DNA of 60,000 nucleotides from Symbiodinium natans (taxonomy: Eukaryota; Sar; Dinophyceae; Suessiales; Symbiodiniaceae): the NCBI GenBank assembly GCA_905221605.1, contig CAJNDS010002086.1, positions 177,501-237,500 on the forward strand, written 5' to 3'. Position numbers and translations under genes: made by a program. Positions 51,001 to 59,923 of this stretch are shown in pieces; the stretch's first letter is position 1, and each line of letters starts with the position of its first letter. The notes beneath the pieces were generated by a model, which ran no database searches, had not been told where the DNA came from, and saw nothing but the letters and a program-made list of their open reading frames with translations.

Positions 51001-54000
51001 CCGCGAGTCCCTAAACCCTAAACCCTAAACCCTAAACCCTAAACCCTAAACCCTAAGAAGCATTTCCCGTTCATCGTGAGCAGGGATGCAGGCCAAAGGT
51101 GACCAAAAGTGGGGCCATATCTCTCCCCAAACCCTAAACCCTAAACCCTAAACCCTAAACCCTAAACCCTAAACCCTAAACCCTAAACCCTAAACCCTCT
51201 CTCAAAGCAGGTGGATGCCCCCGAAGCCCTTTAATTGGCACCATGAGAACAAGACCTCAACTTCATCTCAAGGGACCAAGGGTGGCCTTCTCACCCACCG
51301 TAGCATGAAAGCTACGACATCTCGACATCTAAATCTAAGGCCTTAAACCCTAAAACCTGAAGCCCAACTTCCGAAAAGAAGAGATGTAGCCTGGCAGGTG
51401 GCGCTCGTGTCCGTCTTCCCACGTTCCGAGTTCCAGCCACCCTCGGACAGGCACCCTGAAATCCCGAGCTGAACCGAAGCCTCCGCACTAAAGTCCAGCC
51501 AGACCCTCAGGCCCCCCCCCCCAAACCCCAAAACCCTCGTTTTGGGGAAGGAACTCCAGGTTGAGAGTTCAACGTCGGGGTTTAGGGTTTACAGGGTTTA
51601 AGGTTTAGGGATTAGGGGTCGCAGTCCGACAGTTTGGTTTGGTGAACTGGCTTCAGGGCCGATGGCGCTGGCACCGGACTGGTCAAGCCTGGGGGTGCTT
51701 TAAGCTGAAGTTTGGGCAGAAGCCCAATACTGGGCGGTTTTTTGTTCTGCCAGAAGATGGCACAGATGACTCAACTTTTTCTGTGTCTCGTGCTGTCGAG
51801 TTATGCGTGTTCTGGAAAAGCTGCTGCAGTAGTAGCAGTCGTAGTCGTCGTCGAGGAGTTTTTGTGCTTTTCCTTGCAGTCATGCTTGTATGAGAGTTTG
51901 TGCACCATGTCTTCTCTGCGGTTTGCAGGCCCGGGCAGGAAAAACTGACCGATAGATCCGTGAAAAGTGGAGGAGATTCGACATGACATGAGGGATCATG
52001 AGGGGATTTTGTGGAGCTGAGCTAGGAGCTCCCTGCGCAGATACGCGAATCTTCCTTATGCTCGACCAGCCAGCAACGCGATCAAGCTGATCGACTTTGG
52101 GAACGCCACCTATGTGCCCCAAGCTCGTAAGCGCATTTTCAGCTGTTCTTTGTGTGTGGTTGGACACATGCTTGCCCCTCCCCCCTCAAGAGACAGAAAC
52201 TCGGAGAACACACAAATGCACAGACACGCACGCACCCTCCGTCCGTAGAGAAGCACAAGTCCGACCTTGGCTTTTGGCATCATCAACACGAACCGAACAA
52301 AGGACCTGGATGGATGTGCGTTTTCGCGCACACTATTTCTTGCGGTCTTAATTACTTCCTTTTTCCCGAGCAGAAGGGTTCCCGTTTAATTACAAAGTTG
52401 TGGTTCCAGGTTCCCGACATAGTGCGCTTTGTGTTCGAAAGTGCCCGAAAGCGTCTGAAGGACACTGAAGGTTAGCGCCCGAAAGCGTTTGAAAGCGTTC
52501 GCGCGCGTCGCGTATCGGCCGCATGCGCCATCCTCTAAATTGTCGTAGCTTTTGGAGGTTGAGGCCTCAGGCAAGGTGGGCGCGCCATCCTCGTAGCCGT
52601 CGTCTCTTTTGGACTTCGGGTTAAAAAGTGCTGACAGTGAGGAGGATGAGGCAGTTGGGGTGCGCCATCCTTGTAATTGTCGTCACTTTTGGTTGACGCC
52701 TCATAAAGGTGTCGACAGTCACGAGGATGAGGGAGGTGGGCATCTTCGTATCCTCGTCACTTTTAGAACTTGGTGTAGTGTTCGCAGTGCGGACAGTTAA
52801 CGAGGATGAGGCAGGCGGCGTACTTGATCAGACAAGACCAGTTTATTCTGTAACAAGGTTGTAGGCATGTGTGAGGATGTTCTTCGCTCTTGGCATGGAC
52901 GATCGGCCAACCGTTGCATCAACTAGGAGGCAATGATCCCAGATGCAGATTCTAGTCTCACCCATGTGGGACTTCGCAATGCCCAGCAAAACATCCGGGC
53001 GTTGGCTCATACAGGCTATTTGCAACAAAGGAAGAAGAGAGAGACAGAAAGGAAAAACAAACAGAAGGACAGACAGAGAGAGGGAGAAACAGAGAGTGAG
53101 AGAAGAAGAAAGAAAGATAACAAGAGAGAGAGAGAGAGATAGAAAAAACAAAAAAAAAACACTAGAAATAAACAAACATCAATTCTCATGTCGTGTCGCG
53201 CATCGCCTCGGTCGTATACATGACACGTGTTTGCATTCCTGTTCGTGGCCCCTTTCAGGTTTTGGGTGGGGTGGGGGGATAATTGCGCTAATTATGTGGT
53301 CTTCATGGACAACATACACCACCACATACACCACCACATGGAAGCCCACATACACGCCCACATACACCACCACATACACCACCACATACAGCACCGCATA
53401 CACCAAACCACCAAATACACCACCGCATACTCCACCACATACACCACCACCACCCACCACCCACCACCACCCACCACCACCCACCACCACCCACCACCAC
53501 CCACCACCACCCACCACCACCCACCACCACCCACCACCACCCACCACCACCCACCACCACCACCGCCGCCTGAGGGTTCCGGTGCAGAATCGCTGCCCCA
53601 GTCCTGCGCTTCATCTTTGCCCCTAACTGCTGGGAATTGTCCGAAGCTCACAGCATGTCGGTTTGAAAGAAATTGGTCACGGGCAGGCACAACCAAGTTC
53701 GGATCAAGAAATCCTCTGCCGAATATCGTGAAAGATGGATGTAATATGATGGTCAATGGCCTGGTCTTGTGGTTCTTGAGCTCATCAACGATGTTGAGCA
53801 TCCTAAACCCTAAACCCTAAACCCTAAACCCTAAACCCTAAACCCTAAACTCTTCCTGAGCCCCGTGCCTCTAGCACCTTGAGCCCAACACCAAGGTGGA
53901 CATGCACCACTCCAGCATCATCCAGACGCGGCAGTACCGCTCGCCCGAAGTGATGCTCGGCTAGTTTCTAGCATCCCTAAACCCTAAACCCTAAACCCTA

Positions 54001-57000
54001 TACTCCGGCGTCAGGAAGCTTGAAGTTGAAATTCAGGGGGAGGTCGAGCTCCTCCGATCGTCGCCCTCCGAACAGTTGTTGAAGAGGCGCGAGACGCTTG
54101 AAGGGTTTAGGGTTTAGGGTTGAGGGTAAGCGATGCAAGTGTCATCGTGCCAGCTGACTTACAGAGTCTGGGTTCAAATTAGGGTTTAGGGTTTAGGGTT
54201 TATTCCTACAGCAAGAGGCTGGTGTTTATTTTCTCGGATTAACGTCGTCAAAACGACCCCAAGGTTGATGTGATGGTAAGAAGGCAACCTGTTTGCCCGG
54301 CGCGCCTCAGGACTAAGCAAGGCTCCTTTGGAATCGAAAATCCAAGCCAAGGATCCTCCAGATGGGCTGGAGTGAGAAGGCGGACATCTGGAGCTTAGGG
54401 TGTATCCTCTTTGAGCTCTACACTGGAAGCGTGCCCCGGCAGAGCAAGGGCGCATGGCTGGCTTAAGAAGGACTTAGTAGTAGAGTAGGTAACCTTTAAC
54501 CTTTCTGGGTTACTATATTCCCCTTATAATCCCAAAGGTACCTTTAAAACCCCTAGGTACTGGACAACTAAGAGGAAGTGCCGCATGTCTGGATGCGCAG
54601 GTCAAGCTATCTATGTTTTGTGCAGAGGAACCTTGCACCTCGACTCTCAACCCTGGGGGCTCCGGAAGGCTTAGGGTTTAGGGTTTAGGGTTTAGGGTTT
54701 AGGGTTTAGGGTTTAGGGTTTAGGGTTTAGGGTTTAGGGTTTAGGGTGACCAACTTCCGAGGTGCTTTTTGACACACATCACAGCCCGGAGCATCTGGGC
54801 CTCATCGCGCCTGGTTCTGGATAGAGGGTGGGTGACTGGCTCCCTCCTGCATCCCCTGAGCCGCCTGAAATCCTCCCACGCCCTCCTCAAAAGTTCACGC
54901 GCCTCACTCGCCGCGAGCCGACCTCAAACATCCCCCCACTGTGCTGCAGCATGGCAGTTTGAGCTCCGCTCTTGGCCTGAAACCATGCTTCTGCTGCCCT
55001 GACCCTGCATTTGGTTTTGTCTGCGCTCCCCATGTTCTTGCTTATCTTCCTACCCTGCTTCACCTTTGTAACCAGCCGTCTCTTGCCCCCGTGGCTTGCC
55101 ATGCCTTCTGATTCTGTAACGCTAAGAAGACGAAGCTGGGTGCAAGAAATGCGCGCGAAAAGGGACATCGGGGAACATGCCAGACCTGCGGGAAGACCTG
55201 GGGTGCTACCAACTTGGGGGGCTGATGGATAAGAGAAGTGCGGGGCCATCTCAGCCTTCCAGATTTTCTGTTCTTGGGCTACTCGAGTCGGGCTTTTTCT
55301 CCTCTCCTCCGTATGATTTGCTCCGCAAGGCGAGTGGCTTCCCCCCCAAACCTTGGCGCAGCAGGGAAGAAGCACTTGCAAAGGGGGAGGTTGACCCAGC
55401 ACCACGGGCTTTTGGCTGCTGCTCCAGTGTCTGAAAGGATGGCTAAACCCTAAACCCTAAAAGGGCTCGGAGAAGGAGTCATCGACCGGCCTTAATGTTC
55501 CGAGCTGTTAGACTCTGTTGTCAAGGCCTTAATTCAGGCTTTTTGAAGCAGGATTCCGTTCTATTCCAGAGGTACGCATATGGGGGTTTACGATAATCAG
55601 GGGCCACTAAACACCCCCAAATAGTAGGATCCCCTTATGAGAAGGACCCCAATTAGGTTCCCCTAATCTCGTAACCCCCCACAACGAGAGCGCTTGGGAG
55701 GTGATGACTTGTAAGAGTGTACTCCAGGATCGAATTCTCGGACCTTTTCCGAGCACAATGCTGGCCCGCGCCGGCGACAAGGCGCCTCCAGCTGTGACAT
55801 GGAGGGCCTTTTTGCCTTTGGCCTCCAGATTCCTGAGCCACAGACATCCAAATCCCTTCAATTCATTAACTTGGGATTTGTGGGTGTGTGTCGGGACATC
55901 ACAAAAGGGGGGTTTACGAAAAAAACACGGGATCCCCAATATAGATCCCCACATAGTAAGATCCCCTCGTAATCAGGACCCTAATTTCGGCAACCCCCTA
56001 ATTTCGGAAACCCCCATCTTCCATACATACTGATACCACAACAAGCCCCAAAACCCTATTCTAATTATTAAGGCCCTTACTTTCGGAAACCCCCGAAACT
56101 CTAACCCCGAACCCCGAAACCCTAAACCCTAAACCCCCCAATGATCGCCGGCCAACAGGCCAAGAAGCGTTTCTTGGCGCCCTCGGGGAAGCGGCTGCTG
56201 TGGCCAGAGGCCGGGGCGCTTGAGCTTGGGCCGAAGGTGCCTTTTGGGGATTTGGGGTTTTAGGGTTTTAGGGTTTTAGGGTTTTAGGGTTTTAGTGTTT
56301 TAGGGTTTTAGGGTTTAGGGGTTTACACTACATGGAGTGTAGAGGTGGATCCCCGTCCATTTAAGTTCCACACCCACAGTGTGTTCTTCATTCAACGGCT
56401 AGGAATCAGGGCTTCAACATTAGGATCCAGAGTTAGTTGCTTTAGGGCTGCTAGGTTCAGCCTTTTTGGCTTGATTCCTAAATGGGATGCGTACCCTACC
56501 TTCTACGACATGAACTTGTTGCTCAAGGAAATTACGTGCGTGGCAAATATCAAATCATGGTAGCGGAGCGCTCGGTTGCGTTCTAGTGCTGAATGTTTCT
56601 GTGGCGACTGTGTGCCAGAAGGGCACGACAGTACGTTGTCGTGGGCCCGCTTGGTGCGGAAGTTGTTCCGATTCTGTCACCTCACAAGCCTCCAATCCCT
56701 ACCAAAACCTTAAGCCTTAAATTTCAACCCTAAATCCTTAGCCCCAAACCCCAACCCGAAACCCTCAGTTGCTCACAGAGACAGCCTAGCTGCAGCCCAG
56801 TTCAGGGCTGTGAGCCCCACAAAGCTATTAGCCAAGTATAACTGTACTTATAACTGTACTTCTAACCATATAAGGGCACTTCTGGGGGCTCATAAGTGGG
56901 TGATAAGTCCAGTTGTAATTGGTTCAGAAGAATCGCTTGGCAGCCCAGTGGTACCCTTTCCCTTTTTTTGGCTCAAGGTTCCCTCATAAAGTAACCAACC

Positions 57001-58691
57001 CCAAAAAAGGGTGCCCTTATAGATTCTGGCTGTTTCTACCACCACCTTTGAAAAGAGAGATCGTTGCGTCTTGTGCTGGGCTAGGGTGCCTGTTGTGTTC
57101 AGGGTCCGGATTCGGTAAGATCCCCAACCTCAGCCCTCCTCGAACCACTTGATCCTTGCTACTGACAGTGCGGGTATGTAGTTGCGAGCAGGCTCTTTGC
57201 AGGGTGGAGGGGTTGTGCTCTCGGCTCCACACGAAGTCGAAGTTTCCTAGGGGTATTGAGGCCTGTGAAAGGAGACAATAAGGCATTTCAGGAGGGCTTG
57301 TTGGGGACAGGGTGTCGCGCCCCAATCTGAAGTTGTAGGCTCTTCCACCAAACCCTGTAAAACGATAATCCCAATTTGAAGTTGTAGGCTCTTCCACCAA
57401 ACCCTGTAAAACGATAATCAAGAAAAAAAACGATAACCCTAGACCGGATGAGTAGATTTATAACGGGGTTTTTATACAACCCCATATGGTTACTGGGCTA
57501 CCCCTAAACCCTAAACCCTAAACCCTAAACCCTAAACCCTAAACCCTAAACCCTAAACCCTAAACCCTAAACCCTAGAAACCCTAAACCCTAAACGCCCC
57601 CAAAGAACCTCCAAGCAAGGCTGCAGAGTCGCCGGAGTCGGAGAGGTGCCGTGGAGTCAACTGAGGGTTTAGGGTTTAGGGTTTAGGGTTTAGGGTTTAG
57701 GGTTTAGGGTTTAGGGTTTAGGGTTTAGGGTTTGCCATACCATAGGGGGCGGAAGAATTCCTGATGGTATTCCCTAATGGTCCCTTTATGAATATACTAT
57801 AGTACCCCCAAAACCGCTATTCTACCCATTAAGGCCCCATTGTTACCTAGGCCGGTTGGCAAGAGGGTGTAAGAGAAGGGGCGTAGGCTTAGTGATGAGC
57901 AACAATTGTTCCATGGGGTTGGGTTAAGGGTATGACGAGTTTGAGGTCTAGGGGTTTAACACCGTCTCAGGATATCGAGCTACGTGCCGCGCTATCTCCT
58001 AACATGGAAGCTCGCATGTGTCTGTGAGTTTCATATGTGTTTTCACCCTGCTGTTCATGTTTCCTTCTAGCGCTTAGGACATCCATAGTCGTGCAAAGGG
58101 GCTGCAGATTTGGACACGGAAGCTTAGCCCCATGCTGCCTCTGCTTTCCTCCACCCCTGAACCTGGAAGAGGAGCTTCTCAAGAGAAGGGCACAAGTTGT
58201 TGAGAACACCACAGGACTTCAGAAACGTGTCACAGCCTGAAAGCCCGACTTCTCAGCAAGGTACGTCTTTCAGCAGTGGTCGCTGGAGAACCGGGCGCCG
58301 CAAGACCATCAGGTTCAGCCACCGGAGGGGGTTGACTTCAGGGGTGCCTGGGCTTGTAGCAACGCAGATGCCCAATAAATGGAAGCACAAACCTGAACTT
58401 GCAGAATACGTACCACGGCATGCATCGGGAATAGGATCCATGCGAGCTGCGAGGGGCTCAGGGCCCTACTACACCACAAGCCCAGTACAACCACTCGAGC
58501 TGCTTGATCTTCCAAGATGTAAAACCATGTGGAACTAAACCCTAAACCCTAAACCCTAAACCCTAAACCCTAAACCCTAAACCCTAAACCCTAAACCCGT
58601 TGAGCTTGGGACCTCCCTGAAGGCATTTGTTGCATTCGTCCGCGACCTCCTCATCCACGATCCAAGCATGCGGCCAGAGGCGGCTCTGGAC
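45010..58691 (+). CDS. CLK/LAMMER- or SRPK-like protein kinase, split gene (at least 16 exons)
   Basis: Ser/Thr (possibly dual-specificity) kinase of the CMGC group, the type that phosphorylates SR splicing factors. Exons: 45010-45090, about 46925-47006, 47116-47184, 47713-47763, 48141-48211, 48995-49100, 49458-49524, 49874-49912, 50643-50690, 52071-52124, 53875-53960, 54362-54430, 54762-54806, 56141-56236, 57595-57655, 58599-58691. Landmarks in order: [15 protein letters not shown] (beta-3 Lys), [13 protein letters not shown] (alpha-C Glu), [13 protein letters not shown] (hinge), [13 protein letters not shown] + [65 protein letters not shown], and [23 protein letters not shown] and the H-S-x-I-x-T-R activation loop fit [11 protein letters not shown] also recalls SRPK. 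No EHLAMMERI box in exact form is seen. Spread over 13.7 kb for about 400 codons. Confidence 0.9.
45100..46920. other. Long intron(s) of the kinase gene
   Basis: Contains palindromic element I and several open stretches on both strands. A possible small exon at about 46399-46465 reads [18 protein letters not shown]; none is secure. Confidence 0.4.
45594..45688. repeat. Single-copy palindromic element I
   Basis: Long arms AGGGGCCCAAAAGCCACATA / mirror with a GGAAAACTTCC loop. Kinase upstream intron. Confidence 0.75.
46925..47184 (+). CDS. Kinase exons 2 and 3: Gly-rich loop, interrupted by a palindromic element
   Basis: Left part gives [18 protein letters not shown]. The 104-bp palindromic element at 47007-47110 follows. 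The right part then continues in frame as [22 protein letters not shown], ending at CAG|GTGGGT (47184). G-x-G-x-F-G-R-V is the ATP-binding loop. TAGACCCAG is present on both sides of the element. Confidence 0.75.
47007..47110. repeat. Palindromic element family A, copy 7, acting as kinase intron
   Basis: 104-bp copy flanked by TAGACCCAG on both sides, inserted between kinase codons just upstream of the Gly-rich loop; the right arm is shortened. Confidence 0.85.
47231..47336. repeat. Element family D, copy 2
   Basis: Partner of the 9200 copy, in the kinase intron after the Gly-rich loop exon. Confidence 0.8.
47713..47763 (+). CDS. Kinase exon 4: beta-3 lysine
   Basis: Seventeen codons, [17 protein letters not shown], between TTGCAG and GTGACG. 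The Lys of SLKVIR is the ATP-anchoring lysine. Confidence 0.85.
47972..48070. repeat. Single-copy palindromic element M
   Basis: Interrupted inverted repeat around GATGTCCCCCCTTATACTTACGG ... GGGGGCTTTC; kinase intron between exons 4 and 5. Weakly symmetrical. Confidence 0.4.
48141..48211 (+). CDS. Kinase exon 5: alpha-C helix
   Basis: Encodes [19 protein letters not shown]; the Glu of MIEAKIL is the salt-bridge glutamate. Acceptor GAGTGAG. A GA donor (CCAG|GATACG) is possible. One more exon may lie between this and the hinge, since the phases do not match directly. Confidence 0.8.
48237..48350. repeat. Element family E, copy 2
   Basis: TATGGTCCCTTTATACATATAC ... CCCAAAACCCCGTTCTA ... AAGGCCC. 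In a kinase intron. Confidence 0.75.
48995..49100 (+). CDS. Kinase exon 6: hinge
   Basis: Encodes [16 protein letters not shown] then [12 protein letters not shown] after a GCCCAG acceptor. F-x-L-L-G-x-S-x-Y-D-F-L is the CLK hinge pattern. Confidence 0.85.
49368..49457. repeat. Element family G, copy 1
   Basis: GGGAAT...TATACCCTTTTAAGGGATGATATAGGGTACCTCATTCCCTCATTCCC; its right end supplies the acceptor AG of kinase exon 7. Confidence 0.75.
49458..49524 (+). CDS. Kinase exon 7: alpha-E start
   Basis: Encodes [20 protein letters not shown], matching the (V/I)Q-x-(F/I)A-x-Q-L-L alpha-E start. Its acceptor is the right end of a palindromic element (49368-49457). GC donor likely. Confidence 0.75.
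49874..49912 (+). CDS. Kinase exon 8: LTHT
   Basis: Thirteen codons, [13 protein letters not shown], after GAAACAG and followed by GAGCCT, which implies a GA 5-prime splice site. It joins exactly to DLKPENILL to complete the catalytic loop H-T-D-L-K-P-E-N. Confidence 0.85.
50643..50690 (+). CDS. Kinase exon 9: DLKPENILL
   Basis: Encodes [17 protein letters not shown] after a GCCGAG acceptor: catalytic Asp and Mg-binding Asn. A possible further small exon with open frame [13 protein letters not shown] lies at about 50945-51005, where CLKs carry an insert. Confidence 0.9.
51127..51199. repeat. CCCTAAA array, about 10 units
   Basis: Kinase intron. A second array lies at 51010-51057. Confidence 0.95.
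52071..52124 (+). CDS. Kinase exon 10: DFG
   Basis: Encodes [17 protein letters not shown], with the metal-binding DFG. The donor is either CAA|GCTCGT or GCTC|GTAAGC. Confidence 0.9.
52516..52815. repeat. Minisatellite, about three ~100-bp units
   Basis: Units share GCGCCATCCT-GTA, TTGTCGTCACTTTTGG and ACGAGGATGAGGCAG. CATCCTCGT and ACGAGGATG within a unit are inverted to each other. Confidence 0.75.
53292..53801 (-). CDS. Antisense ORF in a kinase intron
   Basis: Starts [20 protein letters not shown], then [20 protein letters not shown], and then enters the CCA/TGG microsatellite as polyglycine/tryptophan. The first ~80 codons look coding; the rest is a simple-repeat artefact. Unknown family. 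Confidence 0.25.
   Translation of the reverse strand: MLNIVDELKNHKTRPLTIILHPSFTIFGRGFLDPNLVVPARDQFLSNRHAVSFGQFPAVRGKDEAQDWGSDSAPEPSGGGGGGGWWWVVVGGGGWWWVVVGGGGWWWVVVGGGGWWVVVVYVVEYAVVYLVVWCMRCCMWWCMWWCMWACMWASMWWCMWWCMLSMKTT
53300..53567. repeat. (CCACCACA / CCACCACCCA)n microsatellite
   Basis: CCA-rich simple repeat; source of artefactual His/Thr/Pro and Gly/Val/Trp frames. Confidence 0.95.
53875..53960 (+). CDS. Kinase exon 11: activation loop and SPE
   Basis: Encodes [20 protein letters not shown] then YRSPEVML, the CLK/SRPK activation segment and APE-equivalent SPE. Acceptor CCTCTAG follows a CCCTAAA array. The donor is not clear from sequence. Confidence 0.9.
54362..54430 (+). CDS. Kinase exon 12: DIWSLGC
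   Basis: Twenty-three codons: [19 protein letters not shown] then YTGS, between CTCCAG and GTGCCC. This is subdomain IX. Confidence 0.9.
54473..54572. repeat. Palindromic element family C, copy 2
   Basis: Partner of the 4544 copy; lies in the kinase intron between exons 12 and 13. A third, diverged relative with a G run inside is at about 32970-33111. Confidence 0.85.
54670..54747. repeat. TTTAGGG array, about 11 units
   Basis: Ends 14 bases before kinase exon 13. Confidence 0.95.
54762..54806 (+). CDS. Kinase exon 13: [15 protein letters not shown]
   Basis: Fifteen codons in phase with exon 12. Matches the V-F-x-T-H-x-x-x-E-H-L segment of CLKs. It begins 14 bases after a TTTAGGG array and ends at a GC donor. 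Confidence 0.85.
55582..55682. repeat. Element family J, copy 1
   Basis: GGGGGTTTACGATAATCAGGG ... CTAATCTCGTAACCCCC inverted ends; same family 230 bases downstream. Confidence 0.75.
55909..56020. repeat. Element family J, copy 2
   Basis: GGGGGGTTTACGAAAAAAACA ... ATTTCGGAAACCCCC; both copies lie in one kinase intron. Confidence 0.75.
56141..56236 (+). CDS. Kinase exon 14: CMGC insert region
   Basis: Thirty-two codons, with [20 protein letters not shown] and [12 protein letters not shown], ending at AAG|GTGCCT. It resembles the K-x-F-x-x-x-G-x-L-x-W-P segment of CLKs. It directly follows a CCCTAAA array. Confidence 0.75.
56255..56320. repeat. Variant array TTTTAGGG
   Basis: Eight-base units (one extra T) repeated about eight times, with one TTTTAGTG; starts 18 bases after kinase exon 14. 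Confidence 0.95.
56826..56928. repeat. Element family H, copy 2 (opposite orientation)
   Basis: AACTGTACTTATAACTGTAC ... CATAAGTGGGTGATAAGTCC...TTGTAATTGG. In the kinase intron before exon 15. Confidence 0.75.
57595..57655 (+). CDS. Kinase exon 15 (probable)
   Basis: Open stretch [19 protein letters not shown] between a CCCTAAA array and a TTTAGGG array. Its place between WPEAG and the C-lobe end suggests a short acidic insert. Weakly supported. Confidence 0.45.
57744..57855. repeat. Element family E, copy 3
   Basis: AATGGTCCCTTTATGAATATAC ... CCCAAAACCGCTATTCTA ... AAGGCCCC. In a kinase intron. Confidence 0.75.
58599..58691 (+). CDS. Kinase exon 16: C-lobe end
   Basis: Encodes [14 protein letters not shown] then [17 protein letters not shown], ending at GTTTAG. 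D-L-L-x-x-D-P-x-x-R-P is subdomain XI with its conserved Arg. Telomere-type arrays flank it on both sides. Confidence 0.85.
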
Positions 58692-58749
58692 GTTTAGGGT
58701 TTAGGGTTTAGGGTTTAGGGTTTAGGGTTTAGGGTTTATGGACCCCCAC

Positions 58750-58870
58750 CCACCTTGGGGACCACATTTGAACCCTAAAAAGGTTTGTGGTCCATATTAC
58801 CTTACTAGGAATTATAGTAGTATAGGGTATTAACCCCCCCCCCATTTTGGGGGTTCATGTCGACCCCAAC
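58750..58870. repeat. Palindromic element family B, copy 9
   Basis: Full-length copy downstream of the kinase C-lobe exon; contains a C run. Confidence 0.8.
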
Positions 58871-59286
58871 CCAGTGCGACCTTTACTTCCCCTGATCTGC
58901 CGCCTGCAGTTCGAACTCTCGATGTCAGGTTGAGTTTTTGAGATAACTTTCGTGAAGGTTCAGTGCCGACGTTCAACAGGAATCGGAATGGGTCATACGA
59001 TCATGGCACGGTCGGATTGAGCAATCGAGCTTTCACAAGGTACTGCAGCAAAAATTTTGCGCTCTGCTCTGCGCTGTTTGCTTCAGTTGCCTACATACAC
59101 ACGTGGCCGAAGCCACGTTCATGTCTTCATTGCGGGGACCCAGAGCAAGGCGAAGTTTCAAACTAGCCCACAAACTCCTCTACAACCCTAAGCCCTAAAC
59201 CCTAAACCCCTAAACCCTAAACTCTTTACCCTAAACCCTTTTGAAACAAAACATGGCCTTGCCGGCTGGGTGCTCGGGAGGCCGCC

Positions 59287-59523
59287 GTGGCATTGTCCTC
59301 CGAGCAACATGCCTGCACAAGGCGTCGGATTCGCCCTCCCAACAATAGGCATACCAGCGCCTGCGTGATAGAGCTTGTGGTTGCGAAAAAAAGGTGGAAT
59401 GCGTGTGTCAAGGAACAGACTGCCGCGTTAAGGTATGCGTTTAACCTTAGCACTGAAGTTAGCTTCCCGAGGCTTTGGGTTGTCCTGACACCGAGGTTCT
59501 TCAATCAGGAGTACAAGGAGTGA
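59287..59523 (+). CDS. Possible last exon or small ORF
   Basis: Open frame of 78 codons ending in TGA. The part after the internal acceptor GGAACAG gives TAALRYAFNLSTEVSFPRLW and a charged end (FNQEYKE). It could be the kinase C-terminus (the A-L-x-H-P-F position) or a separate gene. No family recognised. Confidence 0.3.
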   Translation: MALSSEQHACTRRRIRPPNNRHTSACVIELVVAKKRWNACVKEQTAALRYAFNLSTEVSFPRLWVVLTPRFFNQEYKE

Positions 59524-59810
59524 CTGTGCCAGGCGAACAGACGCCTCGTTGGGAGAGATGCAGAAGCTCATGGAATCTGAAGCTGTAGACAGCTCAGCAC
59601 CCCTTTGGCGGGGGAGAGTCGGGGGTCCGAGACAGTCTCTCATAGCATAGCTTACGTCCTTTACGTCCTCGGTCTTCAGCTGAAAGTAGTGTTAGTTGGG
59701 GGTGTTTGGTGCTGACGACAGAACAAAAAAGATCGAGCTCTGCAGAAGAAGAAGAAGAAAAGCCGCCCGCCTAGCAATCTCCCATATTTTTTGAGCGTGG
59801 GTTTATGGAC

Positions 59811-59920
59811 TCTCGTGCTCTACTGTTGGTTAGAAGGGGAGTGCGGGTCCTATATGTACCGTTTAAGGGATTCTATAGGGTTCCTCATTCCCCCATTCCC
59901 CACTAACCAACAGGAAGTTT
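59811..59920. repeat. Element family G, copy 2
   Basis: TGTTGGTTAGAAGGGGAGTG ... CATTCCCCACTAACCAACA; core matches 49368-49457. Confidence 0.75.
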
Positions 59921-59923
59921 AGG

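Noticed and set aside
52943-53160. Arg/Glu-rich + frame
   Set aside because: Produced by AGAGAGA/AAGAAAG purine tracts.
54887-55405. 172-codon - strand frame
   Set aside because: Antisense in a kinase intron with open + frames over it; no motif recognised.
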